Below are positions 23,618 through 32,459 of a stretch of DNA of 64,000 nucleotides, piece by piece. A program made the translations under genes and the position numbers. Where the stretch lies: positions 124,001-188,000 of the forward strand of contig JAEXOO010000043.1 of assembly GCA_023439305.1 (NCBI GenBank). The letters are read 5' to 3'. Under the pieces are notes generated by a model. It was given only the letters and a program-made list of their open reading frames with translations. It did not search any database and was not told where the DNA came from. The DNA comes from Pseudomonadota bacterium (GTDB lineage: Bacteria > Pseudomonadota > Gammaproteobacteria > Burkholderiales > Burkholderiaceae_B). Within the stretch, counting starts at the first letter, position 1, and each line of letters starts with the position of its first letter.

Positions 23618-24472
23618 CTATGCTTGGTGTCGGCGCGCGGCGTAGTCGGCCAGGTCGACGGGGTAGTGCGGATTGCGGCGTAGCTGGCTATCGTCCAATT
23701 CATACAAGGTGACCAGAGCGGCGACCTCCAGCGCCCACCAGCCCCAGGCCTGGGGGCCTGTCAGCCGGCCCTGTTTTTTCTGCTGCCGGGGCGGCAGAGC
23801 GAAATACTGGCTGTAGTGCTGTTCCAGATACGGTTCCAGCGGCTCGGGGCTGACCTCACCATATTGTTCGAAAAACGCCGCCAGCCCGCCAAAAGGGTTA
23901 GGGTGCACCGTTGTTTCCGAGGCTTCCTGGATACCGGTGGCGGCCGCGCTTAAGTAGTCCAGCAAGCGATCCGTCTGAAACAGGAGCAGGTGCTCGACAA
24001 TGCCGGGGATTTCATCCTGCGCGTCCAGCAGCACGCCCAGCGCCAGCAATTGCAGAGCGTACTGATAGTCCTGCGTGTCGGGCCGTAGGACTTGGGCTGA
24101 AGGCAGCTTGCCGGCATCGCAGGCGCGCTTCACGGCCTGCGCCAGGTCATGCCAGACGCCCAGCGCATCTCGATAAAAAGGCGGCAAGTCCTCGGGCGGC
24201 AAGCCGCGATCCACCATCTGTCGCAGCAAGGTGCTGGCCAGATGGGCGGCATGTTCCCATTGGAGGCAGGCCTCTTCCAGTTCGTATTCGTCCATGCCGT
24301 CCAGATCGCGGCCGTAACAGCCTTCTTCTACAAAGGTTTCCAGCGTGGCCAAGGTGTCTTGCCAGTCCTCTTGCCAAGCCTGGGCATCCAGAAGGCGGCG
24401 CGGGACGCAGACATCCCAGTTCACGGCACGGCATTGAGCAATGAATCGAGGTAGATCGGTCTGGGATGGCAT
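23618..24472 (-). CDS. PoNi-type immunity protein (DUF1911-like)
   Basis: 284 residues, mostly helical and acidic, no signal peptide. The C-terminal 50 residues (GPQAWGWWALEVAALVTLYELDDSQLRRNPHYPVDLADYAARR) fit the DUF1911 signature of PoNi proteins, which neutralise PoNe DNase toxins delivered by type VI or other secretion systems. The N-terminal half would correspond to DUF1910. No PoNe toxin, VgrG, Hcp or PAAR gene is in the window, so it appears to be an orphan, perhaps protecting against toxins of neighbours. Recognition is by motif pattern only. Confidence 0.65.
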   Translation of the reverse strand: MPSQTDLPRFIAQCRAVNWDVCVPRRLLDAQAWQEDWQDTLATLETFVEEGCYGRDLDGMDEYELEEACLQWEHAAHLASTLLRQMVDRGLPPEDLPPFYRDALGVWHDLAQAVKRACDAGKLPSAQVLRPDTQDYQYALQLLALGVLLDAQDEIPGIVEHLLLFQTDRLLDYLSAAATGIQEASETTVHPNPFGGLAAFFEQYGEVSPEPLEPYLEQHYSQYFALPPRQQKKQGRLTGPQAWGWWALEVAALVTLYELDDSQLRRNPHYPVDLADYAARRHQA

Positions 24473-24683
24473 GGTGTCAGTCCAGGATAGAATCGTCGCA
24501 GGTGAAGGGATACCTGTGCATCATAGGGCCTGTTTGCCTGGGACAGGCGTACAGCCTTTGAATGATACAAGCCATTTCAATTGTCAAATTTGCGGGCTAC
24601 ACAAACGGGCAGGCTTGTCGGACACTAGCGCCAGGCACGGGCGCGAGCGTGTGGACGGGAACAATACATCAAAGGGGAAGACG

Positions 24684-25487
24684 ATGAACGCCTTACAGGA
24701 AATTCAGCCAGCCCGTGCTCAGCGGCGCTGGAGTCTGCTGGCTCTGGCCATACTGATGTCCGCTTGCAGTACGGCTCCGCCGGTATCTGAACGGCCGGCT
24801 GTCGGGGTTTCTGCATCCGCCATGGCGCCGCAGGCCAGATCGACTCTGGGCACGCAATGGGGTGAAGGACGCGAGTCGCGTACCTACACGGTGCAGGCGC
24901 GGCGTATCGAACCTCAGCGGGATATGCAGCAATTGCGCTATTCCGACGAGGGCAGTATCCGGCAGGCGCTGGGCGGCGGCTTGGATGCGCAACGCAGCAT
25001 TCTGTTGGATCAGGGAAATGTGGAGTGGTCGGTGCAGGACGCGCGTGGTGCACCCCTGACGATCTACAGCACGCCCGGTCAAACCAATTATCAGTTGGCA
25101 GGCCGGGCTGGCGAGCGTTATGCATTGGTCTATACCAATCTCAGCAATACGCCTTACGAGATCGTCGCGACGGTAGACGGCCTGGATGTGCTGTCCGGGC
25201 GGCCGGGCAGCCGCGGCAACAATGGCTATATGCTGCGCCCAGGCGCAGTTCTGCGCATTGAGGGCTTTCGCAAGAGTTCGGATGAAGTCGCCGCCTTCCG
25301 CTTTTCGACTAAGGACCGCGCCTATGCAGCCAACAGCCTGGCCGGCGATAGCCGGAACATCGGGGTGATCGGCGTGGTCTTGTATGAAGTGCGCACGGCG
25401 CAGCCGAATCCGCCTGCCTCGGGCGCACCTAATCCATTCCCGGCTGACGCAGACAGCGGTGCTTATGCCGCTCCACCCCGGTATTGA
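24684..25487 (+). CDS. Lipoprotein of unknown function
   Basis: 267 residues. Lipobox LMSAC (Cys near residue 27) after a hydrophobic segment. The mature region includes a beta-rich domain (ERYALVYTNLSNTPYEIVATVDGLDVLSGRPGSRGNNGYMLRPGAVLRIEGFRKSSDEVAAFRFS) that reads like a widely conserved hypothetical envelope domain. The C-terminus is Pro/Ala-rich. The ATG at 24684 follows AAGGGGAAGACG; the longer open frame upstream crosses an intergenic region. Function unknown. Confidence 0.75.
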   Translation: MNALQEIQPARAQRRWSLLALAILMSACSTAPPVSERPAVGVSASAMAPQARSTLGTQWGEGRESRTYTVQARRIEPQRDMQQLRYSDEGSIRQALGGGLDAQRSILLDQGNVEWSVQDARGAPLTIYSTPGQTNYQLAGRAGERYALVYTNLSNTPYEIVATVDGLDVLSGRPGSRGNNGYMLRPGAVLRIEGFRKSSDEVAAFRFSTKDRAYAANSLAGDSRNIGVIGVVLYEVRTAQPNPPASGAPNPFPADADSGAYAAPPRY

Positions 25488-25512
25488 TCCTTCCCCGACG
25501 GCGGCTGGCTGC

Positions 25513-26400
25513 TCAGGGGCTGGCCGCCGCATGCTCCAGCAGCCAGCTGCGAAAGCACTCGGCTTTATGCGGCAGACGGCCCTTGGGCGACACCAGATAC
25601 CACGTGCGCTCTGTCTGCACGGTGTGCTCAAAGGGGGCTACCAGCCATTTCTGTCTCAGCATCTCCTGGATGAACGGCGTCTGGCCCATCAGCGCGCCCA
25701 GTCCAGCCTTGGCGGCCTCCAGAGCGACGGCGTGCGAATCAAATAGTATTCCCGCCTGGGGGTGGCGATCTTGGAGCCCATGGCTACTGAGCCAGCGTGG
25801 CCAGTCCTGGGGGGAGTGAGTGATATGCAGCTTGGGCGCGGCCTGCAGGTCTTCGGGCGTGTGTATGTTGTGGCGGCGTGCAAAAGCGGGGCTGATGACG
25901 GGCAGCATGTCGGCGCTGCACAAGTGGTCGAATTGGAGTTCCGGCGCATGATCGTAAGGGCGTATCGCCAGGTCGCAGGACTCGTGCAGTTCGTGCAAGG
26001 GCAAGGTGCCCGATAGGAGACACAGACGAATGCCGGGATAGCGCCTCTGAAAAGCGGGCAGGCGCGGCATCAGCCAATGCATGGCGAAATTAGGCAAGAC
26101 GCTCAGTGTCAGCGTGGTGTCGTGGCGGCTGCTTTGCAGATCCTGTGTCGCCAAATCTATGGTGTCCAGCGCCTGGCGCAGCTCCAGCAGATAGGTGCGT
26201 CCCTTGTCCGTCAGGGCGAGCGTGCTGTTCTGGCGCACGAACAGCAGCATGTTCAGCCACGTTTCCAATTGCTTGACCTGTTGGCTGATGGCCGAATGGG
26301 TGACATGCAGCTCCTGGGCGGCCAGGGTGAAGCTGAGGTGGCGGGCGGCGGCCTCAAAGGCGCGCACTGCGTTCAGAGGGGGGAGGCGGCGTCGTTTCAT
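25513..26400 (-). CDS. LysR family transcriptional regulator (GcvA-like)
   Basis: 295 residues. LPPLNAVRAFEAAARHLSFTLAAQELHVTHSAISQQVKQLETWLNMLLFVRQNSTLALTDKG is the LysR helix-turn-helix in its GcvA subfamily form, followed by the effector-binding domain. The ATG at 26400 starts MKRRRLPPLNAV; the longer open frame overlaps the operator. It is divergent from the Bug-UxaA-Ldh cluster and so probably activates it in response to the substrate. Confidence 0.92.
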   Translation of the reverse strand: MKRRRLPPLNAVRAFEAAARHLSFTLAAQELHVTHSAISQQVKQLETWLNMLLFVRQNSTLALTDKGRTYLLELRQALDTIDLATQDLQSSRHDTTLTLSVLPNFAMHWLMPRLPAFQRRYPGIRLCLLSGTLPLHELHESCDLAIRPYDHAPELQFDHLCSADMLPVISPAFARRHNIHTPEDLQAAPKLHITHSPQDWPRWLSSHGLQDRHPQAGILFDSHAVALEAAKAGLGALMGQTPFIQEMLRQKWLVAPFEHTVQTERTWYLVSPKGRLPHKAECFRSWLLEHAAASP

Positions 26401-26426
26401 GGAGGCATGTTTAGCTTGATGGTGTG

Positions 26427-26439
26427 TTAGATATTCTAA
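26427..26439. promoter_or_regulatory. LysR-type binding site (T-N11-A)
   Basis: TTAGATATTCTAA has inverted arms TTAGA/TCTAA and the T-N11-A form of LysR sites. It sits between the divergent lysR-like gene (start 26400) and the solute-binding protein gene (start 26511). Confidence 0.6.
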
Positions 26440-26510
26440 AGGCAAAGTCGCTCGGCTTTTGATTTTCAAACGCTAGAATGGCCGAATAACAAGTCCATAC
26501 CGGAGACATC

Positions 26511-27488
26511 ATGAATCAAGCTGCACGTGCCCTGGGGCGCGGCGGGCTGGCCGCGCTCAGCATGTTTACCGCGTCCGCCCTGGCGCAGGCCCCGTATCCG
26601 CAGGGGCCCATCACGGTCGTCGTTTCCTATGCCGCCGGGGGAACGGCGGACATTGCCACCCGTATTGTGGCTGAGGCCATGGGGCAGGAGCTGAAGACGC
26701 CTTTTGTCGTTGAAAACCGCCCGGGCGGCGGTGGCGCCGTGGGCTTGCAGGCCGCGTTGCGGGCCAAGCCAGACGGCTACACCCTGGTGTCGGCCAGCTC
26801 CGAAGTGTCCTTGGCAGCCACGGGCAAGACCCCGGCGCCTGCCGATGTGCTGCAACGCCTCAAGCCGCTGGCCCAGGTGGCCGTGGCGCCCATGGTCCTG
26901 GTGGCGCGCGCAGATCGATCGGAAACCGTCTCGCAATGGCGGCAGCGCAGCCGAGATCCGCAGGACAGAGTCACTTATGCCACGCCCGGCATCATGACGC
27001 CTATGCACCTGATCATGAGCAAACTGGGGGATCAAGCAGGCATGGCCGCACAGCACATCCCTTATAACGGCGGTGGCCGGGCGGTGGCGGACCTGATGGG
27101 GGGGCAAGTGGATCTGGTGGTGGTTGCGCTGGGTACGGCTATGGGCCAGATCCAGGCCGGGCATGTCAAGGCGCTGGCGGTGTTGAACCCTGAGCGTTCT
27201 GCGCTGCTGCCGGATGTGCCGACCATAGGCCAGGCTCTGGAGCAGCCTTTCGGCGCCATTCCGCTGACCTGGTTCGGCTGGCTGGCGCCCGTCGATACGC
27301 CGGCCGACGTACAGGCGCGTCTGGAGCATGCGTTAAAGAACGTCATGACACAGGCCCCGGTGCGCGAACGGCTGTTGCAGGCAGGGTTGGAGCCCCGTTT
27401 TCTGGATGCGGAGGCGTTTCGCAATGAGCTTGCCGCCGAGGGCGACTACTACCGCGACGCTGCCGAGCTGGCGGCCCGGACCGAATGA
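26511..27488 (+). CDS. Bug/TctC family solute-binding protein
   Basis: 325 residues. Signal peptide ending ASALAQA. Family blocks: YPQGPITVVVSYAAGGTADIATRIVAEAM, VVENRPGGGGAVGLQAALRAKPDGYTLV, PYNGGGRAVADLMGGQVDLVV, GHVKALAVLNPERSALLPDVPTIGQA. Periplasmic receptor of tripartite tricarboxylate-type transporters, binding carboxylates. No TctA/TctB membrane genes are adjacent, common for Bug proteins in this family of bacteria. First gene of the cluster with the split lyase and dehydrogenase, so it probably captures their substrate. Confidence 0.92.
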   Translation: MNQAARALGRGGLAALSMFTASALAQAPYPQGPITVVVSYAAGGTADIATRIVAEAMGQELKTPFVVENRPGGGGAVGLQAALRAKPDGYTLVSASSEVSLAATGKTPAPADVLQRLKPLAQVAVAPMVLVARADRSETVSQWRQRSRDPQDRVTYATPGIMTPMHLIMSKLGDQAGMAAQHIPYNGGGRAVADLMGGQVDLVVVALGTAMGQIQAGHVKALAVLNPERSALLPDVPTIGQALEQPFGAIPLTWFGWLAPVDTPADVQARLEHALKNVMTQAPVRERLLQAGLEPRFLDAEAFRNELAAEGDYYRDAAELAARTE

Positions 27489-27508
27489 TGAACTCAAGGA
27501 GCAATGGC

Positions 27509-27790
27509 ATGAAGCCAGGTTTTCTGGTGCTGGACGAGAGAGACAATGTGGGCGTGGCGCTGTGCAGCCTGTCGGCTGGGACAAGGCTGGATCACGGCTT
27601 GTCGCAGGTGCTGATCCTGCAGGACGACATTCCCATGGGGCACAAGTTCGCTTTGACGGACGTGGCGCCTGGAGAGCCTGTCTTGAAGTACGGCGCGGTC
27701 ATGGGCGTGACGACGGCGCCGGTAGCGCGCGGTGGCCATGTGCATACGCATAACGTAGAAAGCCGGCGAGGCCGGGGAGATCTGGTGTGA
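27509..27790 (+). CDS. UxaA-family hydro-lyase, small (SAF) subunit
   Basis: 93 residues, an SAF domain. DERDNVGVALCSLSAGT, DDIPMGHKFALTDVAPGEPVLKYGAVMGVTTAPVARGGHVHTHNVES is the N-terminal domain of altronate/galactarate dehydratases, here a separate protein. The ATG at 27509 lies after GGAG. The next gene encodes the large catalytic part, overlapping four bases. Split architecture with a subunit near 10 kDa and one near 41 kDa matches (R)-sulfolactate sulfo-lyase SuyA/SuyB as well as split sugar-acid dehydratases. Substrate not decidable by sequence alone. Confidence 0.88.
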   Translation: MKPGFLVLDERDNVGVALCSLSAGTRLDHGLSQVLILQDDIPMGHKFALTDVAPGEPVLKYGAVMGVTTAPVARGGHVHTHNVESRRGRGDLV

Positions 27791-28971
27791 GCGAGACGAC
27801 TTTTCTGGGCTATGCCCGGCCCGATGGCGGTGTGGGCATTCGTAATCATGTGGCCGTTATTGCGGTCATGGACAATGTAAATCCCGTCGTGCGCCGCATC
27901 TGTGAACAGGTGGCCGGCACGGTGCCGGTGTGCGCGGCCTATGGACGCGGCCAGTTCGGGGTGGATCTGGAGCGGCATGATCGGGTGCTGGTCAATTATG
28001 GCGCGCATCCCAATGTGGCGGCTGCGCTGGTTATTGGCCTGGAAGGCGTGACAACACGGCGCATCGCCCAGGCGATCGCCTCCTCCGGTCGCCCGGTGCG
28101 CAGTCTGGATGTGCAGAGCGCGGGCGGTACGGTGCTGGCGGTGCAGCACGGCGTGCAGCAGGCCCTGGAGCTGGTCATCGAAGCCTCGCATCAGCGACGC
28201 GAGCCATTTCCCTTCAGCGAATTGGTCATGGGCGTAGAGTGCGGCGCCTCAGACGCGACCTCGGGCTTGACGGCCAATGCCGTCACGGGCCTGGTGTCGG
28301 ACTGGCTGGTGGAGCAGGGGGGAACGGTGATTCTGTCCGAAACGGACGAAATCGTCGGGGCGGAACATCTTCTGGCGCAGCGCGCCGCGTCCGAGGATGT
28401 CGCGCATGAACTGCTGGGAGCCGTGCGCCGTCTGGAAGCTCTGTCCGACTTCCAGGGGCTGCAGTTGTGGCCTCTGGGTGAAGATAATATTGCTGGCGGG
28501 CTGACAACGGTGGAGGAAAAGTCGCTGGGCGCGATTCGCAAAGGGGGAACCAGCCCTTTGATGCAAGTGCTGGATTATGGCCAGAAACCCGATTGCAAAG
28601 GATTGGTGTTCATGGATGCGCCGGCTCCGGGCGTGGAAAACGTCTGTGCCATTGCGGCGGGTGGCGCACACTTCATTTTATTCAACACCGGCGTAGGCAA
28701 TCCGATCGGGCATGCCTTGAGTCCGGCGCTGAAAATCACGGGCAATCCGCAGACCGCCCAGGATTTCCATGACAATATTGACGTGGATGTCAGCGCGGTG
28801 CTGAGTCGCGGGCAGGCTTTGGATGAGGCAGCTGTAAAACTGCGCTCGGCGGCCCTGCGCGTGGCCAGCGGCAGCCTGACGCGCAGTGAAGTGCTGGGCG
28901 ATACAGAGATCACCATTTCACGTATCGAGCTGGGTTTTGCGCGCCACTATGAGCAGAGCGGGCAGACATGA
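27787..28971 (+). CDS. UxaA-family hydro-lyase, large subunit
   Basis: 394 residues with a GTG start overlapping the small-subunit stop. Blocks: GYARPDGGVGIRNHVAVI, YGRGQFGVDLERHDRVLVNYGAHPNVAAALVIGLEG, MGVECGASDATSGLTANAVTGLVSDWLVEQGGTVILSETDEIVGAEHLLAQRA and GLVFMDAPAPGVENVCAIAAGGAHFILFNTGVGNPIGHALSPALKITGNP, the metal-dependent catalytic domain of altronate/galactarate dehydratases and sulfolactate sulfo-lyase. It would eliminate water or sulfite from a 2-hydroxy acid. Its 3' end overlaps the dehydrogenase gene by four bases. Confidence 0.88.
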   Translation: MSETTFLGYARPDGGVGIRNHVAVIAVMDNVNPVVRRICEQVAGTVPVCAAYGRGQFGVDLERHDRVLVNYGAHPNVAAALVIGLEGVTTRRIAQAIASSGRPVRSLDVQSAGGTVLAVQHGVQQALELVIEASHQRREPFPFSELVMGVECGASDATSGLTANAVTGLVSDWLVEQGGTVILSETDEIVGAEHLLAQRAASEDVAHELLGAVRRLEALSDFQGLQLWPLGEDNIAGGLTTVEEKSLGAIRKGGTSPLMQVLDYGQKPDCKGLVFMDAPAPGVENVCAIAAGGAHFILFNTGVGNPIGHALSPALKITGNPQTAQDFHDNIDVDVSAVLSRGQALDEAAVKLRSAALRVASGSLTRSEVLGDTEITISRIELGFARHYEQSGQT

Positions 28972-30041
28972 GCGCAGTTTTCATCCCTTATGAACCGCTG
29001 CGAGCCTGGTGCGCCTCCATGTTGCAGACCGCTGGTGTGTCGTCGCAGGCTGCACAGGTAACGGCGGGGTATATGTTGCGAACTGATGCGCGCGGCATCC
29101 GCACGCATGGCATCACGCGCTTGGCCTCGTATCTGGACAAACTGAACTCCGGCGAGGTCAATGCGACCCCTGATCTGCGCGTCAGCCATGACAGCAGCGG
29201 CATCACTCTTCAGGCAGATGGCGCCTTGGGTCAGGTCGCCATGCAACAGGCGTTGACGCAGGGCCTGGAGCGTTTGCGGGAACAAAGCATGGTCGCCGTG
29301 CGCATACAGGCCTGCGGACATTTGGGCGCATTGGGCATTTATGCCTTGGAAGCGGCGGAGCAAGGGGCGTTCTGCCTTCTGGCTCAACGTACGCCTGCGC
29401 TGATGGGCCTGCCCGGCTTTGATGCCCCGGTCATCGGCAACAACCCCTTTGCCTATGCCAGCCCGGTGGCGGGCAGCGCGCCATTGGTGTTCGATATGGC
29501 CTGCAGTGTGGCGGCGCGCGGGCACATCTTGCTCAAAGCCCGTCAGGGCGAGTCGATTCCGCCAGGATGGGCGCTGGATGAGCAGGGCCGGCCTACGACC
29601 GATGCTCAGCAGGCCTTGCATGGGTCTCTTTTGCCTAGCGCCCAGCATAAGGGCATGGGCCTTGCCATGCTGGTGGAGTGTCTGGCTGGAGGCATGGCCG
29701 CCAGCCCGGACAGCATTGCAGCCCTGGATCGGCCGGCTCATGTTCCGACGGCTGGCGCGATGGGGCGGCAAAGCGCGCTGATGCTGCTGCTGGACCCACA
29801 GACGCTAGGACAAGGGATGTTTCACGACTATATGTCGTCGTGGGCGCAGGCGTATCGACGCCAGGGGGGAGAGTCCGCACGACTGCCCGGCGAACGGGGC
29901 GTCGGGCTGGAGGCCCAGGTGCAGGAAAGCGGCTTGTTGTCGGTGCATGCCAGTCTCTACGAAGAACTGGCGGGTCTGGGAGCGCAGCGTGGCCTGCCGG
30001 CACCGGAAGCCTGCCTGCCGTTGTCGTCGCCGGCAGGGTAG
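28968..30041 (+). CDS. Ldh family (malate/L-lactate/sulfolactate-type) dehydrogenase
   Basis: 357 residues. Ldh_2 fold NAD(P)-dependent 2-hydroxy-acid dehydrogenase: YMLRTDARGIRTHGITRLASYLDKLNSGEVN, HLGALGIYALEAAEQGAFCLLAQRTPALM, FDAPVIGNNPFAYASPV, LVFDMACSVAARGHILLKARQGESIPPGWALDEQGRPTTD and KGMGLAMLVECLAGGM are the usual motifs, with the catalytic His in DARGIRTHG. ComC, an (R)-sulfolactate dehydrogenase, belongs to this family, which fits the neighbouring SuyAB-like genes. Oxidation of another 2-hydroxy or sugar acid is equally possible. Confidence 0.88.
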   Translation: MSAVFIPYEPLRAWCASMLQTAGVSSQAAQVTAGYMLRTDARGIRTHGITRLASYLDKLNSGEVNATPDLRVSHDSSGITLQADGALGQVAMQQALTQGLERLREQSMVAVRIQACGHLGALGIYALEAAEQGAFCLLAQRTPALMGLPGFDAPVIGNNPFAYASPVAGSAPLVFDMACSVAARGHILLKARQGESIPPGWALDEQGRPTTDAQQALHGSLLPSAQHKGMGLAMLVECLAGGMAASPDSIAALDRPAHVPTAGAMGRQSALMLLLDPQTLGQGMFHDYMSSWAQAYRRQGGESARLPGERGVGLEAQVQESGLLSVHASLYEELAGLGAQRGLPAPEACLPLSSPAG

Positions 30042-30079
30042 GCGGGGGCGGGCGGCGCTATGTCGCCGCCAAGCAGAGG

Positions 30080-30322
30080 TCAGGGCAGATAGCCGTCCTC
30101 AAGCAGTTGCCGGCCGGCTTCTTCACGGCAGGCCGCAATGGCTTCTTGCCGGTCTGTCCAGGTATTGTCGAGCATGGCCAGCAAAATGACTTCCATGGCG
30201 TCATCAGTCGGATCCTCGGGGGATAAGGGGCGCTGGAACGAGATGTAGACACTGTCGTCGCTGAATTCGAACAACAGATCCAGACCTTCGTAATTCTCCT
30301 GGTGATCGCTTAAATCGTGCAT
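30080..30322 (-). CDS. Acidic hypothetical protein
   Basis: 80 residues from the ATG at 30322 (MHDLSDHQENYEGL), which has AAGGA eight bases upstream. Very acidic (LSPEDPTDDAMEVIL, REEAGRQLLEDGYLP), soluble, no signal. A single small alpha/beta domain is likely. No family recognised. It lies between the catabolic cluster and the membrane protein at 30447. Confidence 0.6.
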   Translation of the reverse strand: MHDLSDHQENYEGLDLLFEFSDDSVYISFQRPLSPEDPTDDAMEVILLAMLDNTWTDRQEAIAACREEAGRQLLEDGYLP

Positions 30323-30446
30323 GTATTGCATTCCTTGCATCAAAAAAATCAGCCTGGTAGGGCGCAGGCCGGGAAAATTCGCTCTTGGAGCCGATCGGCT
30401 CCTCTGATAAGGTGAGTCGGGTTCGAGTGCGTTATAAGGACCCTCC

Positions 30447-31037
30447 GTGCCGCCAGAGTTGAGTCATCCTGAGCATTTCGTTCATGTCCGCATCATCATC
30501 GGCATGGTATTGGGTATCAGCGTTTCTCGCCTGATCGTGGGCGTGTCCGAATTCATCCAGCACCCCAAGCGCAAGAAAATATACCCGATCCACCTTGGAT
30601 GGGTATTGTATCTATTCTTGGCCATTATTCATTTCTGGTGGTACGAATTCAGCCTTGCCAAGGTCCAGGTCTGGTCCTTCGAGCTGTATCTATTTCTGAT
30701 TTCGTACGCGTGCGTGTTTGCCTTGATGGCGTCGCTGCTGTTCCCATCCAGCATGGACGACTACCGCGACTTTGAAGACTATTTCCAGGCCCGGCGGCGA
30801 TCATTCTACGGTTTTTTCATTCTTGTGCAGCTTATGGATCTGGCGGATACCGCCATCAAGGGCAAGGCTTATTTCCTGGGCCTGGGGATGGAATATCCTT
30901 TGCAGCAGGCCGTGCTGATTGTCCTGGCCTCGACAGCGATGGCCGTCTCCAGCAAGCGCTATCAGGCAGTTTTTGTCTTTTTGGCCCTGGCCTACAAAAT
31001 GCTATGGATTTTCCGTCTGTACGACATCCTGGACTAG
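30447..31037 (+). CDS. Integral membrane protein, unknown function
   Basis: 196 residues with a GTG start after AAGGA. Four to six hydrophobic spans (about 14-34, 46-65, 78-97, 118-135, 150-168 and 172-190). Aromatic-rich loops (HFWWYEFSLAKVQVWSFELYLF). No transporter or enzyme motif recognised. Confidence 0.65.
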   Translation: MPPELSHPEHFVHVRIIIGMVLGISVSRLIVGVSEFIQHPKRKKIYPIHLGWVLYLFLAIIHFWWYEFSLAKVQVWSFELYLFLISYACVFALMASLLFPSSMDDYRDFEDYFQARRRSFYGFFILVQLMDLADTAIKGKAYFLGLGMEYPLQQAVLIVLASTAMAVSSKRYQAVFVFLALAYKMLWIFRLYDILD

Positions 31038-31043
31038 CCCGGT

Positions 31044-31304
31044 TCAGAAGCGGGGATGCCAGGTCGATACGTAGCGTGGCAGCGGTGCGCGCAGCAAGCT
31101 ATGTTCTTCCTTGAGCATGTCCAGGTCCAGCAGCGCATCGCCGCACAACGAGTGGCCGCCGTGGTCCCAGCGCAGTTTCTGTTTGCCGTCGGGGCCGGGC
31201 ACGTAACCGTCTATGGGTCCTTCCCGGCGTCGTGTGACGGCCGTCACGATAACCTGCAAACCTCCCTTCGTGACGGTCGCAATAGGGGAGCGAAGTTTTG
31301 CCAT
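31044..31304 (-). CDS. Hypothetical protein
   Basis: 86 residues from the ATG at 31304 (MAKLRSPIATVTKGGLQVIVTAVTRR). The rest is soluble, with WDHGGHSLCGDALLDLDMLKEEH near the C-terminus. It converges with the membrane protein gene, six bases apart. The open frame extends upstream into an AT-rich region without coding character. Function unknown. Confidence 0.55.
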   Translation of the reverse strand: MAKLRSPIATVTKGGLQVIVTAVTRRREGPIDGYVPGPDGKQKLRWDHGGHSLCGDALLDLDMLKEEHSLLRAPLPRYVSTWHPRF

Positions 31305-31503
31305 GATTGTGATCAAATCGTGAAACAAGCATGTAAAAAAATAGGCGGCCCTATTCTTATGGCGCCAAATCAAACTGTCTATGTTGTCACCCCCCCCAAT
31401 TGGGGGAGGCAAGGGCTTGATGGCGGCTTCGGACGTTTCGCGAATCTGTCACGAGCCTTGGGCTAGAATCCTTGTTTCGCATGTGCATGGAGATGGAGAT
31501 AAC

Positions 31504-32436
31504 ATGGAAGGCTCCTTTGTTTTTGTGGTTGTGGTGGCGTTCGTGGCGCTGTTGGTGATCATGGCCGGCGTGAAGGTGGTGCCACAGGGACAGCAGTGGA
31601 CAGTGGAGCGTTTCGGGCGTTATACCCGCACGTTGACACCGGGTCTGTCTTTGCTCGTACCTTTCATGGATCGCGTGGGCAAGAAACTCAAGATGATGGA
31701 ATCGGTGCTGGACGTGCCATCGCAAAATGTCATTTCTCGCGATAACGTAGCTGTCACAGCCGACGGCGTCGTGTTCTACCGTATCGACAACGCTGCGCAG
31801 GCGGCTTACGAAATCGACAATCTTGAACTGGCCATCGTCAATCTGACCACCACCAATTTGCGTTCGGTGCTGGGCTCGATGGAACTGGACAATATGCTGT
31901 CCAATCGCGAAACCATCAACGACCGTTTGTTGGCGGCAGTCGATGCCGCCACGACGCCCTGGGGCGTGAAAGTCACGCGTGTGGAAATCCGCGATCTGAA
32001 CATGGCCCCGGAGCTCCAGGAAGCCATGAATCTGCAGATGACGGCCGAGCGACATCGCCGTGCGGTTGTGACCAAGGCCAGCGGCCAGAAAGAGTCCGAA
32101 GTATTGCAGGCCGAAGGCGAAAAGCAGGCGGCCGTGCTGCGCGCCGAGGGCGAGAAGCAAGCTGCGATTCTGCGCGCCGAAGCGCGCGAGCGCGAAGCTG
32201 AAGCGGAAGCCCGCGCCACGCGTGAAGTGTCCGAGGCCATCCGTGGCGGCGATGTGCAAGCCTTGCAGTATTTTGTGGGCCTGAAATATGTGGAAGCCTT
32301 GCGTGAAGTAGGCAGCGCGTCCAACAGCAAACTGGTCCTGATGCCGCTGGAGGCCAGCGGCATTACCGGTGCGGTGGCGGGTGTGACGGAATTGCTCAAG
32401 GCCACGGGCGGAAAATCCGGCTTAGGACAAGGCTGA
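31504..32436 (+). CDS. SPFH/Band 7 membrane scaffold protein (QmcA-like)
   Basis: 310 residues. One N-terminal transmembrane helix (VFVVVVAFVALLVIMAGV), then VPQGQQWTVERFGRYTRTLTPGLSLLVPFMDRVGKK and the SPFH domain through PWGVKVTRVEIRDLNMAPELQEAM. A coiled-coil follows with three QAEGEKQAAVLRAEGEKQAA-type repeats, then GLKYVEALREV. Oligomeric scaffold of membrane microdomains and protease partners. The ATG at 31504 sits in the expected place; a palindromic C-run/G-run (31393-31406) lies upstream. Pairs with the NfeD gene that follows, the standard partnership. Confidence 0.93.
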   Translation: MEGSFVFVVVVAFVALLVIMAGVKVVPQGQQWTVERFGRYTRTLTPGLSLLVPFMDRVGKKLKMMESVLDVPSQNVISRDNVAVTADGVVFYRIDNAAQAAYEIDNLELAIVNLTTTNLRSVLGSMELDNMLSNRETINDRLLAAVDAATTPWGVKVTRVEIRDLNMAPELQEAMNLQMTAERHRRAVVTKASGQKESEVLQAEGEKQAAVLRAEGEKQAAILRAEAREREAEAEARATREVSEAIRGGDVQALQYFVGLKYVEALREVGSASNSKLVLMPLEASGITGAVAGVTELLKATGGKSGLGQG

Positions 32437-32459
32437 ACGGACGGCGGGAGGTGCTGATC

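Noticed and set aside
31381..31503. N-terminal extension of the SPFH protein
   Set aside because: It contains the C/G palindrome and no membrane or SPFH homology; the ATG at 31504 gives the usual protein.
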